Shown here: positions 1-8,634 of the stretch, in pieces
Numbering within the stretch: position 1 is the first letter of the stretch
Layout: the number at the start of each line of letters is the position of its first letter
NCBI RefSeq assembly: GCF_900129115.1
Contig: NZ_FQUR01000009.1
Location: 124,001-188,000, forward strand
DNA: 64,000 nt
From: Thermoanaerobacter uzonensis DSM 18761
GTDB lineage: Bacteria; Bacillota; Thermoanaerobacteria; Thermoanaerobacterales; Thermoanaerobacteraceae
Reading direction: 5' to 3'
Made by a program: the position numbers and the translations under genes
The notes under the pieces: generated by a model
The model's input: only the letters and a program-made list of their open reading frames with translations
The model's database searches: none
Told to the model about the DNA's origin: nothing

Positions 1-460
1 TCTCCTCATTGTTGGCTATATAATAAGAATGGACAAAATACGCATAATCTCCATTCTCCACTCCTTTAAGAAGTGGAGTTTCTCTTTTTATTTCAAGACT
101 ATTCCATCCCATGTGAGGAATTTTATTATGCTTTGGAAGTTCTATTACTTGCCCTTTAAAAATCTTAAAGCCCTCAGTTTCTTCTATCTCAAAACCCTTT
201 TCAAATAAAAGCTGCATCCCCAAACATATCCCAAGAAACAACTTACCTTTGTCGATTTGTCTTTTTATCTCTTCAAACATGCCTGTTTTAATGAGAGTAT
301 CCATCGCATCAGGAAAAGCTCCCACTCCAGGAAGAACTAATGCATGAGCCTCTTTTACCGAAGCTACATCTTTTATAATTTTTGCCTCATAGCCTACGTA
401 TTTAAATGCTTTTTCTACACTTCTTAAATTTCCCATTCCATAGTCAATAATCCCTATCAA
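1..460 (-). CDS. hisH: Imidazole glycerol phosphate synthase, glutamine amidotransferase subunit (partial)
   Basis: Runs off the left edge, so the C-terminus and the catalytic His/Glu pair are missing. HisH hydrolyses glutamine and channels ammonia to HisF, which makes imidazole glycerol phosphate and AICAR in histidine synthesis. Visible on the minus strand: IGIIDYGMGN at the N-terminus, the nucleophile-elbow motif GICLGMQLLFE with the catalytic Cys (around 205-235), and HMGWN near 105-115. The start is a TTG at 460 behind an AGGCGGTG ribosome site five bases upstream; no ATG fits. It is sixth in the operon hisZ-G-D-C-B-H, 61 bases after hisB. Confidence 0.93.
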   Translation of the reverse strand, partial: MIGIIDYGMGNLRSVEKAFKYVGYEAKIIKDVASVKEAHALVLPGVGAFPDAMDTLIKTGMFEEIKRQIDKGKLFLGICLGMQLLFEKGFEIEETEGFKIFKGQVIELPKHNKIPHMGWNSLEIKRETPLLKGVENGDYAYFVHSYYIANNEE

Positions 461-521
461 TTTTTCACCGCCTCACTTAAATTACGTGTAAAGTATATGC
501 AATATCCCTTAAACTGTATCT

Positions 522-1106
522 TTATAAAATCCCTTTAGTAGAAGGTATCCCTTCTACCCTTTCATCTATCTTTAGCGCTTTTTCAAGAGCCCTCCCTAGT
601 GCTTTAAAAGTTGCCTCTATAATGTGATGACTATTACTGCCATGCAAAAGCTCCACATGCAGTGTAATGCCAAAGTTGTAAGCAAAGGCTCTCAAAAATT
701 CCTCCACATTTTCCGTTTCAAAATTTCCAACTCTTTCAGCTTTTAAAGGCAAATCACAGTATAAAAAAGGCCTTCCACTTATATCTACAGAAACTCTCAC
801 TAAGGCTTCGTCCATGGGTACATAAAAAGTACTAAACCTCTTAATAGATTTTTTATCGCCGGCAGCCTTTAAAAAAGCATTGCCCAATACAATACCTACG
901 TCTTCAACAGTGTGATGAGTGTCTACCTCTAAATCTCCTTTTGCCACCACTTTTAAATCAAAAAGTCCATGCCTGGCAAATAAAGAAAGCATGTGGTCAA
1001 AAAAACCTATTCCTGTAGCTATGTCATAATTTCCTTTTCCGTCAATATTAAGTTCAACGTATATATCCGTCTCTCTAGTTTTTCTTTTAACTTCCGCCTT
1101 CCTCAT
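522..1106 (-). CDS. hisB: Imidazoleglycerol-phosphate dehydratase
   Basis: Converts imidazole glycerol phosphate to imidazole acetol phosphate in histidine synthesis. The protein has 194 residues, the full length of the monofunctional enzyme, with no HisB phosphatase domain. The metal-binding signatures are present: FFDHML at 35-40, HHTVED at 64-69 and GSNSHHIIEA at 156-165. The ATG start overlaps the end of hisC by four bases, and GGAGTT lies upstream, so the two genes are probably translationally coupled. Nothing unusual was seen. Confidence 0.97.
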   Translation of the reverse strand: MRKAEVKRKTRETDIYVELNIDGKGNYDIATGIGFFDHMLSLFARHGLFDLKVVAKGDLEVDTHHTVEDVGIVLGNAFLKAAGDKKSIKRFSTFYVPMDEALVRVSVDISGRPFLYCDLPLKAERVGNFETENVEEFLRAFAYNFGITLHVELLHGSNSHHIIEATFKALGRALEKALKIDERVEGIPSTKGIL

Positions 1107-2158
1107 AGCAATAACTCCTTTAACCTATTTATTAAATAATCATTAGCTTCTCGGCTACTTACTGTTATCCTTAAAGCTCCTTCAAGCCCTTCTACCTTTG
1201 AAAAATCCCTCACCAAAATTCCTCTTTCTAAAAGTCCCTTGTACACATAATCTGCATCTTTAAATTTTACCAATATAAAATTCGTTTTTGAGGGATAAAC
1301 TTTAACGCAAGGAATTTTGCCTAGCTCTTTTATAAGACGCTCTCTTTCTTCTAAAATGTAGTTAATTCTTTCTTTTAAAACATCTGTCCTTAAAACCTTC
1401 AAAGCTATTACTTGAGATAAAGAATTAATATTATAAGGTGATTTCACAAGGTTTAAATACTTTAAAATATTCTCGTTAGCTACAGCATATCCCACTCTCA
1501 AACCGGCAAGTCCAAAAGCCTTAGATAAGGTTCTTAAAACAATCAAGTTTTCAAATTTATTTATAGAATCTACAATTGTATTACCATAAAACTCAAAATA
1601 AGCTTCGTCAACAACTACAATTCCATTGCTCTTTTGTATTATTTTAATTATATCTTCTCTTTCTATAACACTTCCTGTTGGATTATTAGGGTTACACAAA
1701 AACATTAATTTAGGCCGATATTTTTCTATAACTTCCGTGAAACTCCCCATATCATAAGTATAATCTTCTTCTAATTTTACAGGTATTTCAACGGCTCCTG
1801 CAATTTTGCTGTATACACTGTACATAGCAAAAGAAGGATAAGGATATGCTACCACATCACCTTTGTTTATGAAAGCCAGCATAATAAGGTGGATTATCTC
1901 ATCCGAGCCATTTCCCACAAATATGTTTGTAGGCACTACTTTTAAATATCGTGCCAATTCTTCTTTTAACTTTTCTGCAGTAGGGTCTGGATATACATTT
2001 ACTTGAGAAGATTTTACAATCTCTTGAATATTTTTTATCACTTCTTCAGGAAGTTCAAAAGGCACTTCATTTGCATCCATCTTATATCTGTAGGGAATAC
2101 TGTGCACTTCATAATTTTTAAATCCTTTAATTTCTTCTCTCACCAAATTCTCAATCAT
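1103..2158 (-). CDS. hisC: Histidinol-phosphate aminotransferase
   Basis: A PLP-dependent class I/II aminotransferase of 351 residues that converts imidazole acetol phosphate and glutamate to histidinol phosphate. The fold signatures are NPNNPTG at 156-162, DEAY at 184-187 and the PLP lysine K213 in LSKAFGLAGLRVGY. It starts one base after hisD ends, with GTGAGG before the ATG, and overlaps hisB at its 3' end. HisC homologues can also transaminate aromatic 2-oxo acids, but position between hisD and hisB makes the histidine role secure. Confidence 0.96.
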   Translation of the reverse strand: MIENLVREEIKGFKNYEVHSIPYRYKMDANEVPFELPEEVIKNIQEIVKSSQVNVYPDPTAEKLKEELARYLKVVPTNIFVGNGSDEIIHLIMLAFINKGDVVAYPYPSFAMYSVYSKIAGAVEIPVKLEEDYTYDMGSFTEVIEKYRPKLMFLCNPNNPTGSVIEREDIIKIIQKSNGIVVVDEAYFEFYGNTIVDSINKFENLIVLRTLSKAFGLAGLRVGYAVANENILKYLNLVKSPYNINSLSQVIALKVLRTDVLKERINYILEERERLIKELGKIPCVKVYPSKTNFILVKFKDADYVYKGLLERGILVRDFSKVEGLEGALRITVSSREANDYLINRLKELLL

Positions 2159-2159
2159 T

Positions 2160-3443
2160 TTAAAACCTCACTTTTATAGAATTAGCATGAGCGGTAAGCC
2201 CTTCTGAATTTGCTAAAGTGATTACATCCTCTTTTGCCTCTCTCAAAGAATCTTTAGAATAATAGAGAATATTCATCTTTTTGATAAAGTCCGTCACAGA
2301 AAGAGGCGAGAAAAACCTTGCTGTTCCACTAGTAGGAAGCACATGGTTAGGGCCAGCAAGGTAATCCCCTAAGGGTTCTGGAGAATATTCTCCCACAAAG
2401 ACTGCTCCTGCATTCTTGATTTCACCAATTATTTCAAAGGCATTGGAAATGTTAAGTTCTAAATGCTCTGGAGCTATGTCGTTTGCAATACCAATTGCTT
2501 CTTGTAAATCATTTACAACAATTATCGCACCAAAATTTTTTAAAGACTTTTCAATTATTTCTTTCCTTCCAAGATATTCCATTTGCCTTTCAATTTCTGT
2601 TTTTACTTGTTGCGCAACCTTCAAAGATGTGGTTACAAGTATTGAAGATGCCATTATGTCGTGTTCTGCCTGTGACAACAGGTCCGCCGCCACATATTTA
2701 GGATTAGCAGCTTCGTCAGCTATTACCAAAACTTCACTGGGGCCTGCCACCATATCAATATCCACATGTCCGTAAAGGGCTCTTTTAGCCATTGCGACAA
2801 AAATATTTCCCGGGCCAACTATTTTATCCACCTTAGGTATTGACTCTGTACTAAAGGCCAAGGCTGCAACAGCCTGTGCGCCTCCAACTCTATATATTTC
2901 ATTTATACCTATCCTGTCTGCAGCCACCAATACGTAAGGGTTTATACCCTTTTTGCTAGCTGGTGAAACCATCACTATCCTTTCAACCCCTGCAACTTTA
3001 GCAGGTATTCCATTCATCAAAACTGAAGAAGGATATGCAGCAGTTCCCCCTGGAACATAAATGCCAACTTGAGAAAGGGGCCTTATTATTTGTCCATAAA
3101 TTATTCCCTCTTTAAAATCCATCCATGTAGACTGTTTTTGCTTTTCATGAAATTCTGTTATGTTTTTGATAGCTTTGTCAATCGCTTTTAAAAATTCCTC
3201 TCCTACTTCTTTATAAGCATTTTTTATTTCCTCTTTCGTAACTTTTACAGTACTTTTGTCAAGATTTATTCCGTCAAACATGTAAGTATACTCAAACAAA
3301 GCTTTATCTTTTCTCTCTCTTACGTTTGAAATTATTTCTTCCACTTTTTTTGCTATTTCTCTATTCTCTAATTTACTTCTGTTGTGAAGCTTTTGTAAAA
3401 TACCATCGTCAATTCCCTTTCGAAAATCAAATATCTCAATCAT
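2160..3443 (-). CDS. hisD: Histidinol dehydrogenase
   Basis: Zn-dependent enzyme that oxidises L-histidinol to histidine in two NAD-linked steps. The reading frame is open further upstream, but AAGGAGGT lies five bases before the ATG at 3443 (MIEIFDFRKG), giving 427 residues, the usual length. GPSEVLVIAD is followed by SQAEHD with the zinc ligands Q258 and H261. A downstream APEHLEL motif carries the conserved catalytic Glu-His. It begins two bases after hisG stops. Confidence 0.96.
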   Translation of the reverse strand: MIEIFDFRKGIDDGILQKLHNRSKLENREIAKKVEEIISNVRERKDKALFEYTYMFDGINLDKSTVKVTKEEIKNAYKEVGEEFLKAIDKAIKNITEFHEKQKQSTWMDFKEGIIYGQIIRPLSQVGIYVPGGTAAYPSSVLMNGIPAKVAGVERIVMVSPASKKGINPYVLVAADRIGINEIYRVGGAQAVAALAFSTESIPKVDKIVGPGNIFVAMAKRALYGHVDIDMVAGPSEVLVIADEAANPKYVAADLLSQAEHDIMASSILVTTSLKVAQQVKTEIERQMEYLGRKEIIEKSLKNFGAIIVVNDLQEAIGIANDIAPEHLELNISNAFEIIGEIKNAGAVFVGEYSPEPLGDYLAGPNHVLPTSGTARFFSPLSVTDFIKKMNILYYSKDSLREAKEDVITLANSEGLTAHANSIKVRF

Positions 3444-3444
3444 T

Positions 3445-4086
3445 TTAAACCTCCTTAAAAGTTTCCACAACCTCTTTTAATTTTATAATTATCTCTTTTA
3501 TTCTCTGGCTTTTAGTTTTAAGACTGGCTTTATTCACTATCAATCTCGCACTGGAAGGAAAAATTTCTTCAATGACTATAAGACCATTTTCTCTTAAAGT
3601 ATTACCTGTCTCTACAATGTCTACAATTACCTCTGACAGCCCCACAATAGGAGCAAGCTCCACAGAACCATTCAGCTTAATTATTTCTACATTTTCCCCC
3701 TTTTGCCTGAAAAATTCTTCTGCAATGTTGGGAAACTTTGTTGCAACTCTTTTATTAGTAAGAAAACTGCCATTTGCCTCTTTAGGCCCCGCAACCACCA
3801 TTTTACAAAAACCAAATTTTAAATCTAAAACTTCATAGCAATCTTTTTTTTGTTCTAAGAGAATGTCTTTTCCACAAATCCCTAAATCAGCTGCCCCGTG
3901 CTCTACATATGTGGGCACATCTATTGGCTTTACCAACATAAACTTCATTAAATTTTTATAGTCATTAACCACAAGCTTTCGAGAAATATCTTTTAAAATA
4001 TTCTCAGCAATTCCTGCCTTTTCAAACAAAGTTATAGCACTATCTGCCATTCTGCCTTTTGGCAGTGCAATAGAAATATTTTCCAT
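3445..4086 (-). CDS. hisG: ATP phosphoribosyltransferase, short-form catalytic subunit
   Basis: Catalyses the first step of histidine synthesis, joining ATP and PRPP. At 213 residues it is the short form that lacks the C-terminal histidine-binding regulatory domain. Such enzymes work only as a complex with HisZ, which is encoded directly upstream, one base away. The N-terminal ALPKGRM and the PRPP-binding region VDIVETGNTLRENGL are clear. The ATG has only a weak GGGGG ribosome site, which fits coupling to hisZ. Confidence 0.95.
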   Translation of the reverse strand: MENISIALPKGRMADSAITLFEKAGIAENILKDISRKLVVNDYKNLMKFMLVKPIDVPTYVEHGAADLGICGKDILLEQKKDCYEVLDLKFGFCKMVVAGPKEANGSFLTNKRVATKFPNIAEEFFRQKGENVEIIKLNGSVELAPIVGLSEVIVDIVETGNTLRENGLIVIEEIFPSSARLIVNKASLKTKSQRIKEIIIKLKEVVETFKEV

Positions 4087-4087
4087 G

Positions 4088-5230
4088 TTATTCCCCCATA
4101 TCTATAATTTCGTCAAAGCTATTTTCATCAACATGTTTCGCTTTTTCATAGCTATACATCTCTACAATTTTTCCCTCACCTCTTAACAAAGTGGCTTTCT
4201 TGTAAGCATTACTTCTTAAGTTTTCCTTGTATTTTATTAAAACTCTCCAGGATTTATCAATAATATCTTTTTTCTGTTTTTGAAGTGCTAACATTGACCT
4301 TTCCACACTTATAGCAAAACCTGTCGCTGGAATGTGCTCTCCAAAAATCCCTAAAAGACCATCATACCTTCCTCCGGTACATATAGCATAACCAATTCCT
4401 TTAACAAAACACCTGAATATGATACCAGTATAATAATTAAGATTTTGCACCATTCCTAAGTCAAAACTTATATACTCTTCCATACCAAAATCTTTTAATA
4501 TTCTATATACTCTTTCAAGGTAATCTATCGTTTCACCCAGTTTAGGAGTATCGTAAAGCTCTTTTGCTCTTTTAAGCACTTCTTCGCCACCAAATAAAAG
4601 AGGAAGTTCACTTAAAAACTTTGCTTTTTTGCCCCTAATTCCTTTATCATTTATGAATTCTTCTATCGCAGATTGATTTTTCTGTTGCAAAAACTCTCTT
4701 AAAAGGTTTATTTCTTCATTTTGTAACTCTAAATCTTCTACTGCTCTTTTAAAAAATTCTACCTGTCCCACGTCCACTTTAAAGTCCTCTATTCCAATAC
4801 TCTTTAAAGCCTCTATCGCAACTGTTATTATCTCTGCATCAGATTCTTCATGATTTGTACCTATAAGTTCAATCCCTGCCTGAGTAAACTCTCTCATTTT
4901 TCCTACCTGTGGGTCATCATAGCGATAGACATTAGCGACATAGCATAACTTAAGTGGGAAACTACCTTTTAACTTCGTAGAGACAATTCTCGCTATTTGA
5001 GTAGTTACATCTGGCCTTAAAGCTAATATATTTCCCTTTTTATCGAAAAACCTGTACAAATTGTTTTCATCAAACAAAACAGAAAAATTATCGCTATATT
5101 CAAAAGTAGGAGGCATTATCTCTTGATAGCCAAATTTTATAAAAACCTCTCTAAACTTTTCTTCTATTTTGCGCTTAACTCTATATTCTTCCGGCAAAAA
5201 ATCTTGTACACCATCAGGCAAATATATCAT
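4088..5230 (-). CDS. hisZ: ATP phosphoribosyltransferase regulatory subunit
   Basis: A catalytically inactive histidyl-tRNA synthetase paralogue that binds HisG and gives it activity and histidine feedback. The class II synthetase-like core is visible (DGVQDFLPEEY at the start, LRPDVTTQIARI, REFTQAGIELIG, CTGGRYDGLLG), and the C-terminal anticodon-binding domain of HisS is absent. The ATG at 5230 is preferred over an in-frame TTG at 5245 because GGGGTG lies five bases before it. It is the first gene of the his operon, about 60 bases behind a strong promoter. Confidence 0.93.
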   Translation of the reverse strand: MIYLPDGVQDFLPEEYRVKRKIEEKFREVFIKFGYQEIMPPTFEYSDNFSVLFDENNLYRFFDKKGNILALRPDVTTQIARIVSTKLKGSFPLKLCYVANVYRYDDPQVGKMREFTQAGIELIGTNHEESDAEIITVAIEALKSIGIEDFKVDVGQVEFFKRAVEDLELQNEEINLLREFLQQKNQSAIEEFINDKGIRGKKAKFLSELPLLFGGEEVLKRAKELYDTPKLGETIDYLERVYRILKDFGMEEYISFDLGMVQNLNYYTGIIFRCFVKGIGYAICTGGRYDGLLGIFGEHIPATGFAISVERSMLALQKQKKDIIDKSWRVLIKYKENLRSNAYKKATLLRGEGKIVEMYSYEKAKHVDENSFDEIIDMGE

Positions 5231-5293
5231 TAAAACACCCCACAATTTACTCTGTCTTTGTAACGTGATAAAGTAATAAACTGTACTTCTTTT

Positions 5294-5322
5294 ATTGTAT
5301 CCTAATTTTCAATGTATGTCAA
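5294..5322 (-). promoter_or_regulatory. Vegetative promoter of the his operon
   Basis: On the minus strand TTGACA (5317-5322) and TACAAT (5294-5299) are separated by exactly 17 bases. The predicted start lies about 55-60 bases upstream of hisZ. I saw no T-box or attenuator leader in that short space. Confidence 0.8.
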
Positions 5323-5437
5323 GCATAGACAAATAGGCAGAAACGTACTGAATATTATCCTGCTTGCATTGTAAATCCACGCGCAAAATCAAAAAGTGAA
5401 ATTTTACATTATTTGAAGAAGACTTAAGGTGTTGTGG

Positions 5438-5443
5438 TATAAT
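5438..5443 (+). promoter_or_regulatory. Extended -10 promoter of the Uma2 unit
   Basis: TATAAT is preceded by TGG, an extended -10 element; no good -35 lies at normal spacing. AGGAG follows about 10 bases after the predicted start, ahead of short open frames and then the Uma2 gene. Confidence 0.55.
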
Positions 5444-5479
5444 TAAATGTAAAAGGAGTTAAATGGTTAAATGTGAGTA

Positions 5480-5560
5480 ATGTATTTGCTGTTAGATGAA
5501 AAAGGTGTGGATGTTTTGGCAATTTACATAAGAGAAATAAAAGCTTTTAATCTAATTTGA
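5480..5560 (+). CDS. Short open frame upstream of the Uma2 gene, doubtful
   Basis: Encodes 26 residues beginning MYLLLDEKGV. It overlaps the stop of a five-codon frame (5463-5480, MVKCE) that itself follows a good AAAAGGAG ribosome site. It may be a leader peptide pair or the remnant of an older gene; the translated sequence is not recognisable. It lies wholly within the 5' untranslated region of the Uma2 gene. Low confidence that it is a gene. Confidence 0.25.
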   Translation: MYLLLDEKGVDVLAIYIREIKAFNLI

Positions 5561-5575
5561 AAGAAGGTGTTAAAT

Positions 5576-6148
5576 ATGCCGTTGCCAAAAGAAAATAAAA
5601 TATATACTTATGCAGATTATATAGCGTGGCCAGAAAATGAAAGAATAGAACTGATTGATAGCCAAATTTACTTGATGACTTCCCCTTCAAGAACTCATCA
5701 AAGGATCTTGGGACAGCTTTTTTACCAATTTTTTGATTATCTCAAAGATAAATCGTGTGAAGTATATATGGCACCTTTTGATGTAAAGTTTCCTGACGGA
5801 AATGAGAAGGACGAGAAAGATATAAAGACTATAGTTCAGCCTGATATAGTTGTTGTGTGTGATGAATCCAAGCTTGATGAGAAGGGATGTACAGGAGCTC
5901 CTGATTTGATAATCGAAATTATTTCGCCTTCAACAGCACAGAAAGATAAACTCCACAAGTTTAACTTGTATGAAAAGTATGGTGTGAAAGAATATTGGAT
6001 AGTAGAACCCGAAAACAAAATCCTAAGTGTGTTTATTTTACAGGATAATGAAAGATATGGACGACCTGACATATATACACAAGATGATAAAGTTAAAGTT
6101 TCTATTTTTGAAGATCTTGTGATTGATTTAAAAACAGTACTAATATGA
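5576..6148 (+). CDS. Uma2-family (DUF820) putative restriction-endonuclease-like protein
   Basis: Uma2 proteins have a PD-(D/E)XK nuclease-like fold; their biological role is unsettled. The 190-residue protein shows the family landmarks: YTYADYIAWPE near the N-terminus, RIELIDSQIYLM, VQPDIVVVCDESKL, then PDLIIEIISPST with the acidic E-I-I core, and KYGVKEYWIVEPE. The ATG at 5576 sits six bases after AAGAAGGTG, so it is preferred over the GTG at 5567. It is a lone plus-strand unit between two minus-strand operons, with its own promoter and a shared terminator. Uma2 genes are often multicopy and scattered, so lateral transfer is plausible but not shown. Confidence 0.85.
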   Translation: MPLPKENKIYTYADYIAWPENERIELIDSQIYLMTSPSRTHQRILGQLFYQFFDYLKDKSCEVYMAPFDVKFPDGNEKDEKDIKTIVQPDIVVVCDESKLDEKGCTGAPDLIIEIISPSTAQKDKLHKFNLYEKYGVKEYWIVEPENKILSVFILQDNERYGRPDIYTQDDKVKVSIFEDLVIDLKTVLI

Positions 6149-6196
6149 ATAGAAACTGATTATAAACTTTTTTATTGGCAAAAAGAGGTGTTTTTT

Positions 6197-6283
6197 ATGA
6201 GAGAAGCTACTGAATTATTAAGGTATTCCTTAGAAGATGAGCTAAAGAGGATAACAAATATTATTATTGAAAAGTGCAATTAA
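6197..6283 (+). CDS. Small hypothetical protein, 28 residues
   Basis: Begins MREATELLRYSLEDELKR and ends in KCN. AGAGGTG lies six bases before its ATG, a proper ribosome site. It follows the Uma2 gene by 48 bases and ends just before the shared terminator, so it would be co-transcribed. The charged helical composition is compatible with a small partner or inhibitor protein, or with the 5' fragment of a deleted gene. No family recognised. Confidence 0.35.
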   Translation: MREATELLRYSLEDELKRITNIIIEKCN

Positions 6284-6301
6284 AGCTTAGTATAAATCTA
6301 A

Positions 6302-6330
6302 GGCAGAAACTGTAAGTTTCTGCCTTTCTA
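6302..6330. terminator. Bidirectional terminator between the Uma2 unit and the ABC cassette
   Basis: GGCAGAAAC, a five-base loop, then GTTTCTGCC, with T-rich DNA after it on the plus strand and TAGATTTATA after it on the minus strand. The two transcription units converge here. Confidence 0.8.
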
Positions 6331-6334
6331 TATT

Positions 6335-7237
6335 TTACTTAATAAGTTTATTAAGAGTATCTTGCAGATTTTTTATGTCTTTCAAAGTTACATATTGCCC
6401 TATGCAATGTCCATTAACAAGCACATATTTATTTTCTGCATTTCTTTTAGCAAAGCTTATTTTTTCTACTTTGTCCTTGCCATACACATCAAAAGCAAAA
6501 GATGTTTCTCCTTGTGAAATATTTTTTCCCTTATCTAATCCACTAATTTGAAGTAATACTATTCCGTCTAAGAGATTATCCACATCATCAGCTTTAATAG
6601 CTTTCCCATCAATTTGCCAGTTATCTTTTTCACCTTTTTGTATTTGATACTCTTTTCCATCTTGGTAGAAAACTAATTTAGTTATTTCATTCTTTGGAAT
6701 AGACACTACAAATTTTTCCATATATTTATATAAATAATCATCTGTCAAAAAGAAATTCTCTAATGAAGAAGCATTGACTCTGTAAATTTTGCCTCCATCA
6801 GTTTTTACATAATAACCCTCTTGGTAATTTTCTTTTACAGGAGATTTATTTCCTATAAAAAGTGAATAGTTTTTTTCATTTTTCAAAGATACTTTTATCG
6901 CATAAGAAGGTTTGTCAAGACCATAAGTGGATAAATCACCTTCTAACGTTCTATCAAAAGTGAGAGATGTCAAGCTGTCTAATAATTCATCAACATAAAT
7001 GCTGTCTGCTTTGTAGTCAATAGGTTCTTTTATAAACCATGTATCGCCTTCTTTTTTAAAATCAATTAAAGTTTTTCCTTCTTTTTCTATTTTTAAAGAA
7101 TTTACATCGTTATTTCTGAAGGTAAAAATTTTGTTATCCTCTTTAACAGGTTTATTGGTTTTACTTTCATAAAAATAATAGCCAAAAAGAACAGCGAATA
7201 CTACCAGCAAAACAATAGTGGTTTTAAAAATCTTCAT
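6335..7237 (-). CDS. DUF4340 protein of a Gld-like ABC cassette
   Basis: A 300-residue protein with one N-terminal membrane segment (about residues 5-21) and an extracytoplasmic beta-rich region with repeats of the DUF4340 type (KEGDTWFIKEPIDYKADS; later DNWQIDGKAIKADDVDNLL). Members are encoded beside GldG-like ABC auxiliary proteins; their function is unknown. It overlaps the upstream gene by four bases and has GGAGGAAAACATT before its ATG. It is the last gene of the four-gene operon and ends right at the terminator. Confidence 0.8.
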   Translation of the reverse strand: MKIFKTTIVLLVVFAVLFGYYFYESKTNKPVKEDNKIFTFRNNDVNSLKIEKEGKTLIDFKKEGDTWFIKEPIDYKADSIYVDELLDSLTSLTFDRTLEGDLSTYGLDKPSYAIKVSLKNEKNYSLFIGNKSPVKENYQEGYYVKTDGGKIYRVNASSLENFFLTDDYLYKYMEKFVVSIPKNEITKLVFYQDGKEYQIQKGEKDNWQIDGKAIKADDVDNLLDGIVLLQISGLDKGKNISQGETSFAFDVYGKDKVEKISFAKRNAENKYVLVNGHCIGQYVTLKDIKNLQDTLNKLIK

Positions 7238-8622
7238 AATGTTTTCCTCCTATACCACATGTATCCTCCAATTATCCACATCACCAGTGGAATAATTACA
7301 ACTGTGGTATAAAAGAGTATAGCAGCTTGTTTTCCGGTTAGGAAAATCTGATTAAACTCAAGGGATTTGGGACGTATAGAAATCTGTGTTGTCTTATCCG
7401 CTAACCAGTTAGCACTATTCATTAAAAAGTCTCTATTAGCTTCCAATGTAATTATTTTATCAGTAAACATCATGCTACTTCCAATAGCTACAATCTTCAT
7501 CCCTGTCTTTGAATCGGATATAGCTAAGCCTAAGCTTAAAGGACCTTTGATATCACCTTTTTGAAAATTAGCATCTTTTGAGTTAAAATCGGTTTTACCC
7601 CACGCTTTATCACTGGTTGAAAGCAATTGCTCTATAGTTATATTTTCTGCTGGTTTATCAGGATAAGAAATACTTCTTGACATTGGCATTACAACGTACA
7701 AGTTTGATAAATCCAATTTATTAGTTATAGTATGAAATTTGTACTGAGGAACTGGAGAAAGTGGATCCATAAAATAATTTCTTCCTGGATCTACTACAAC
7801 GTCATTATCAAATTTTACACCCCAAGTAGACAAAAGCTCATTTACAGATTTTTGAGTCAAAGGTCCATATTCTGCCCCCATTGCAATGATTGCTTTTCCG
7901 CCTTTGTCAAAGTATTCTTTTAAAGCAGCCATTTCCTTGTCCGAAAAGTCTCTTCTTGGGTTAACAATAACTAATAAGTCTGTATTTTTTGGTATTCCTC
8001 CTGCCTGTCCTATATTTAAATCTTCTACATTATATCCTTCTCCTCTCAAAGCGTTTTTAAAAGTCACCAGATAGTCAATGCTGTTTAATTCATCATGTCC
8101 TTGAAGAATATACGCATTTAACTTTTTAGGCTGTGTAACATCAATTATAGCCTGTGTAAATTGTTCTTCTCCATTAAAAGTAGCAGTATTAGGCTGGCTA
8201 CCCATGCCAAAAATATCATAAGAATTTACTATCTGTCTTTTTTCATTAGCACCACTTCCTGCAATAAAAAGCACTGTGTCATAATCCGTAATTCCATATC
8301 TTTGAGCAATTGCCGGCTCTTTATCTGGGTCTACAAAATGGACAATTATTCTCTTTGAAACATTTCTGTATTGATCTAACAAACTTTTTACCATGTCTCT
8401 TGAAGTAGTACCCTCTTTGAAAAATGCATAAACTGTAACATCTGTTTTGAGATTTTTTAATACTTGTTTTGTTTGGTCAGAAAGGGTATATTGCTTATTT
8501 TTTGTCAGATCCCACTTTATAGGTTTTTGAGCCACAATAACATTTGCTAATATCAGAATAGCCAACAAAAGTGCAGTCATTACAAAAGCATTAGTCCCAT
8601 ATTTTAGCCTTGTTCTATTCAT
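7234..8622 (-). CDS. GldG-like ABC transporter auxiliary protein
   Basis: A 462-residue protein with an N-terminal membrane segment (about 12-31), a long external region and a C-terminal membrane anchor (about 430-455) followed by WYRRKTL. The N-terminal half matches the ABC-type auxiliary/GldG family: the LTKNKQYTLSDQT motif, then VYAFFKEGT, then a domain with ILQGHDELN and LVIVNPRRDFSDKEMAAL, which resembles an intracellular-transport (IFT52/GldG-like) fold. In Bacteroidetes GldG acts with GldA and GldF in gliding; in Firmicutes the role is unknown and export of a surface polymer is one guess. RBS TTAGGAGG precedes the ATG. Confidence 0.83.
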   Translation of the reverse strand: MNRTRLKYGTNAFVMTALLLAILILANVIVAQKPIKWDLTKNKQYTLSDQTKQVLKNLKTDVTVYAFFKEGTTSRDMVKSLLDQYRNVSKRIIVHFVDPDKEPAIAQRYGITDYDTVLFIAGSGANEKRQIVNSYDIFGMGSQPNTATFNGEEQFTQAIIDVTQPKKLNAYILQGHDELNSIDYLVTFKNALRGEGYNVEDLNIGQAGGIPKNTDLLVIVNPRRDFSDKEMAALKEYFDKGGKAIIAMGAEYGPLTQKSVNELLSTWGVKFDNDVVVDPGRNYFMDPLSPVPQYKFHTITNKLDLSNLYVVMPMSRSISYPDKPAENITIEQLLSTSDKAWGKTDFNSKDANFQKGDIKGPLSLGLAISDSKTGMKIVAIGSSMMFTDKIITLEANRDFLMNSANWLADKTTQISIRPKSLEFNQIFLTGKQAAILFYTTVVIIPLVMWIIGGYMWYRRKTL

Positions 8623-8634
8623 TCTTTAATCCTC

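Noticed and set aside
5231-5566. T-box or attenuator ahead of the his operon
   Set aside because: Only about 60 bases separate the predicted start from hisZ, and no T-box consensus or terminator/antiterminator pair is present.
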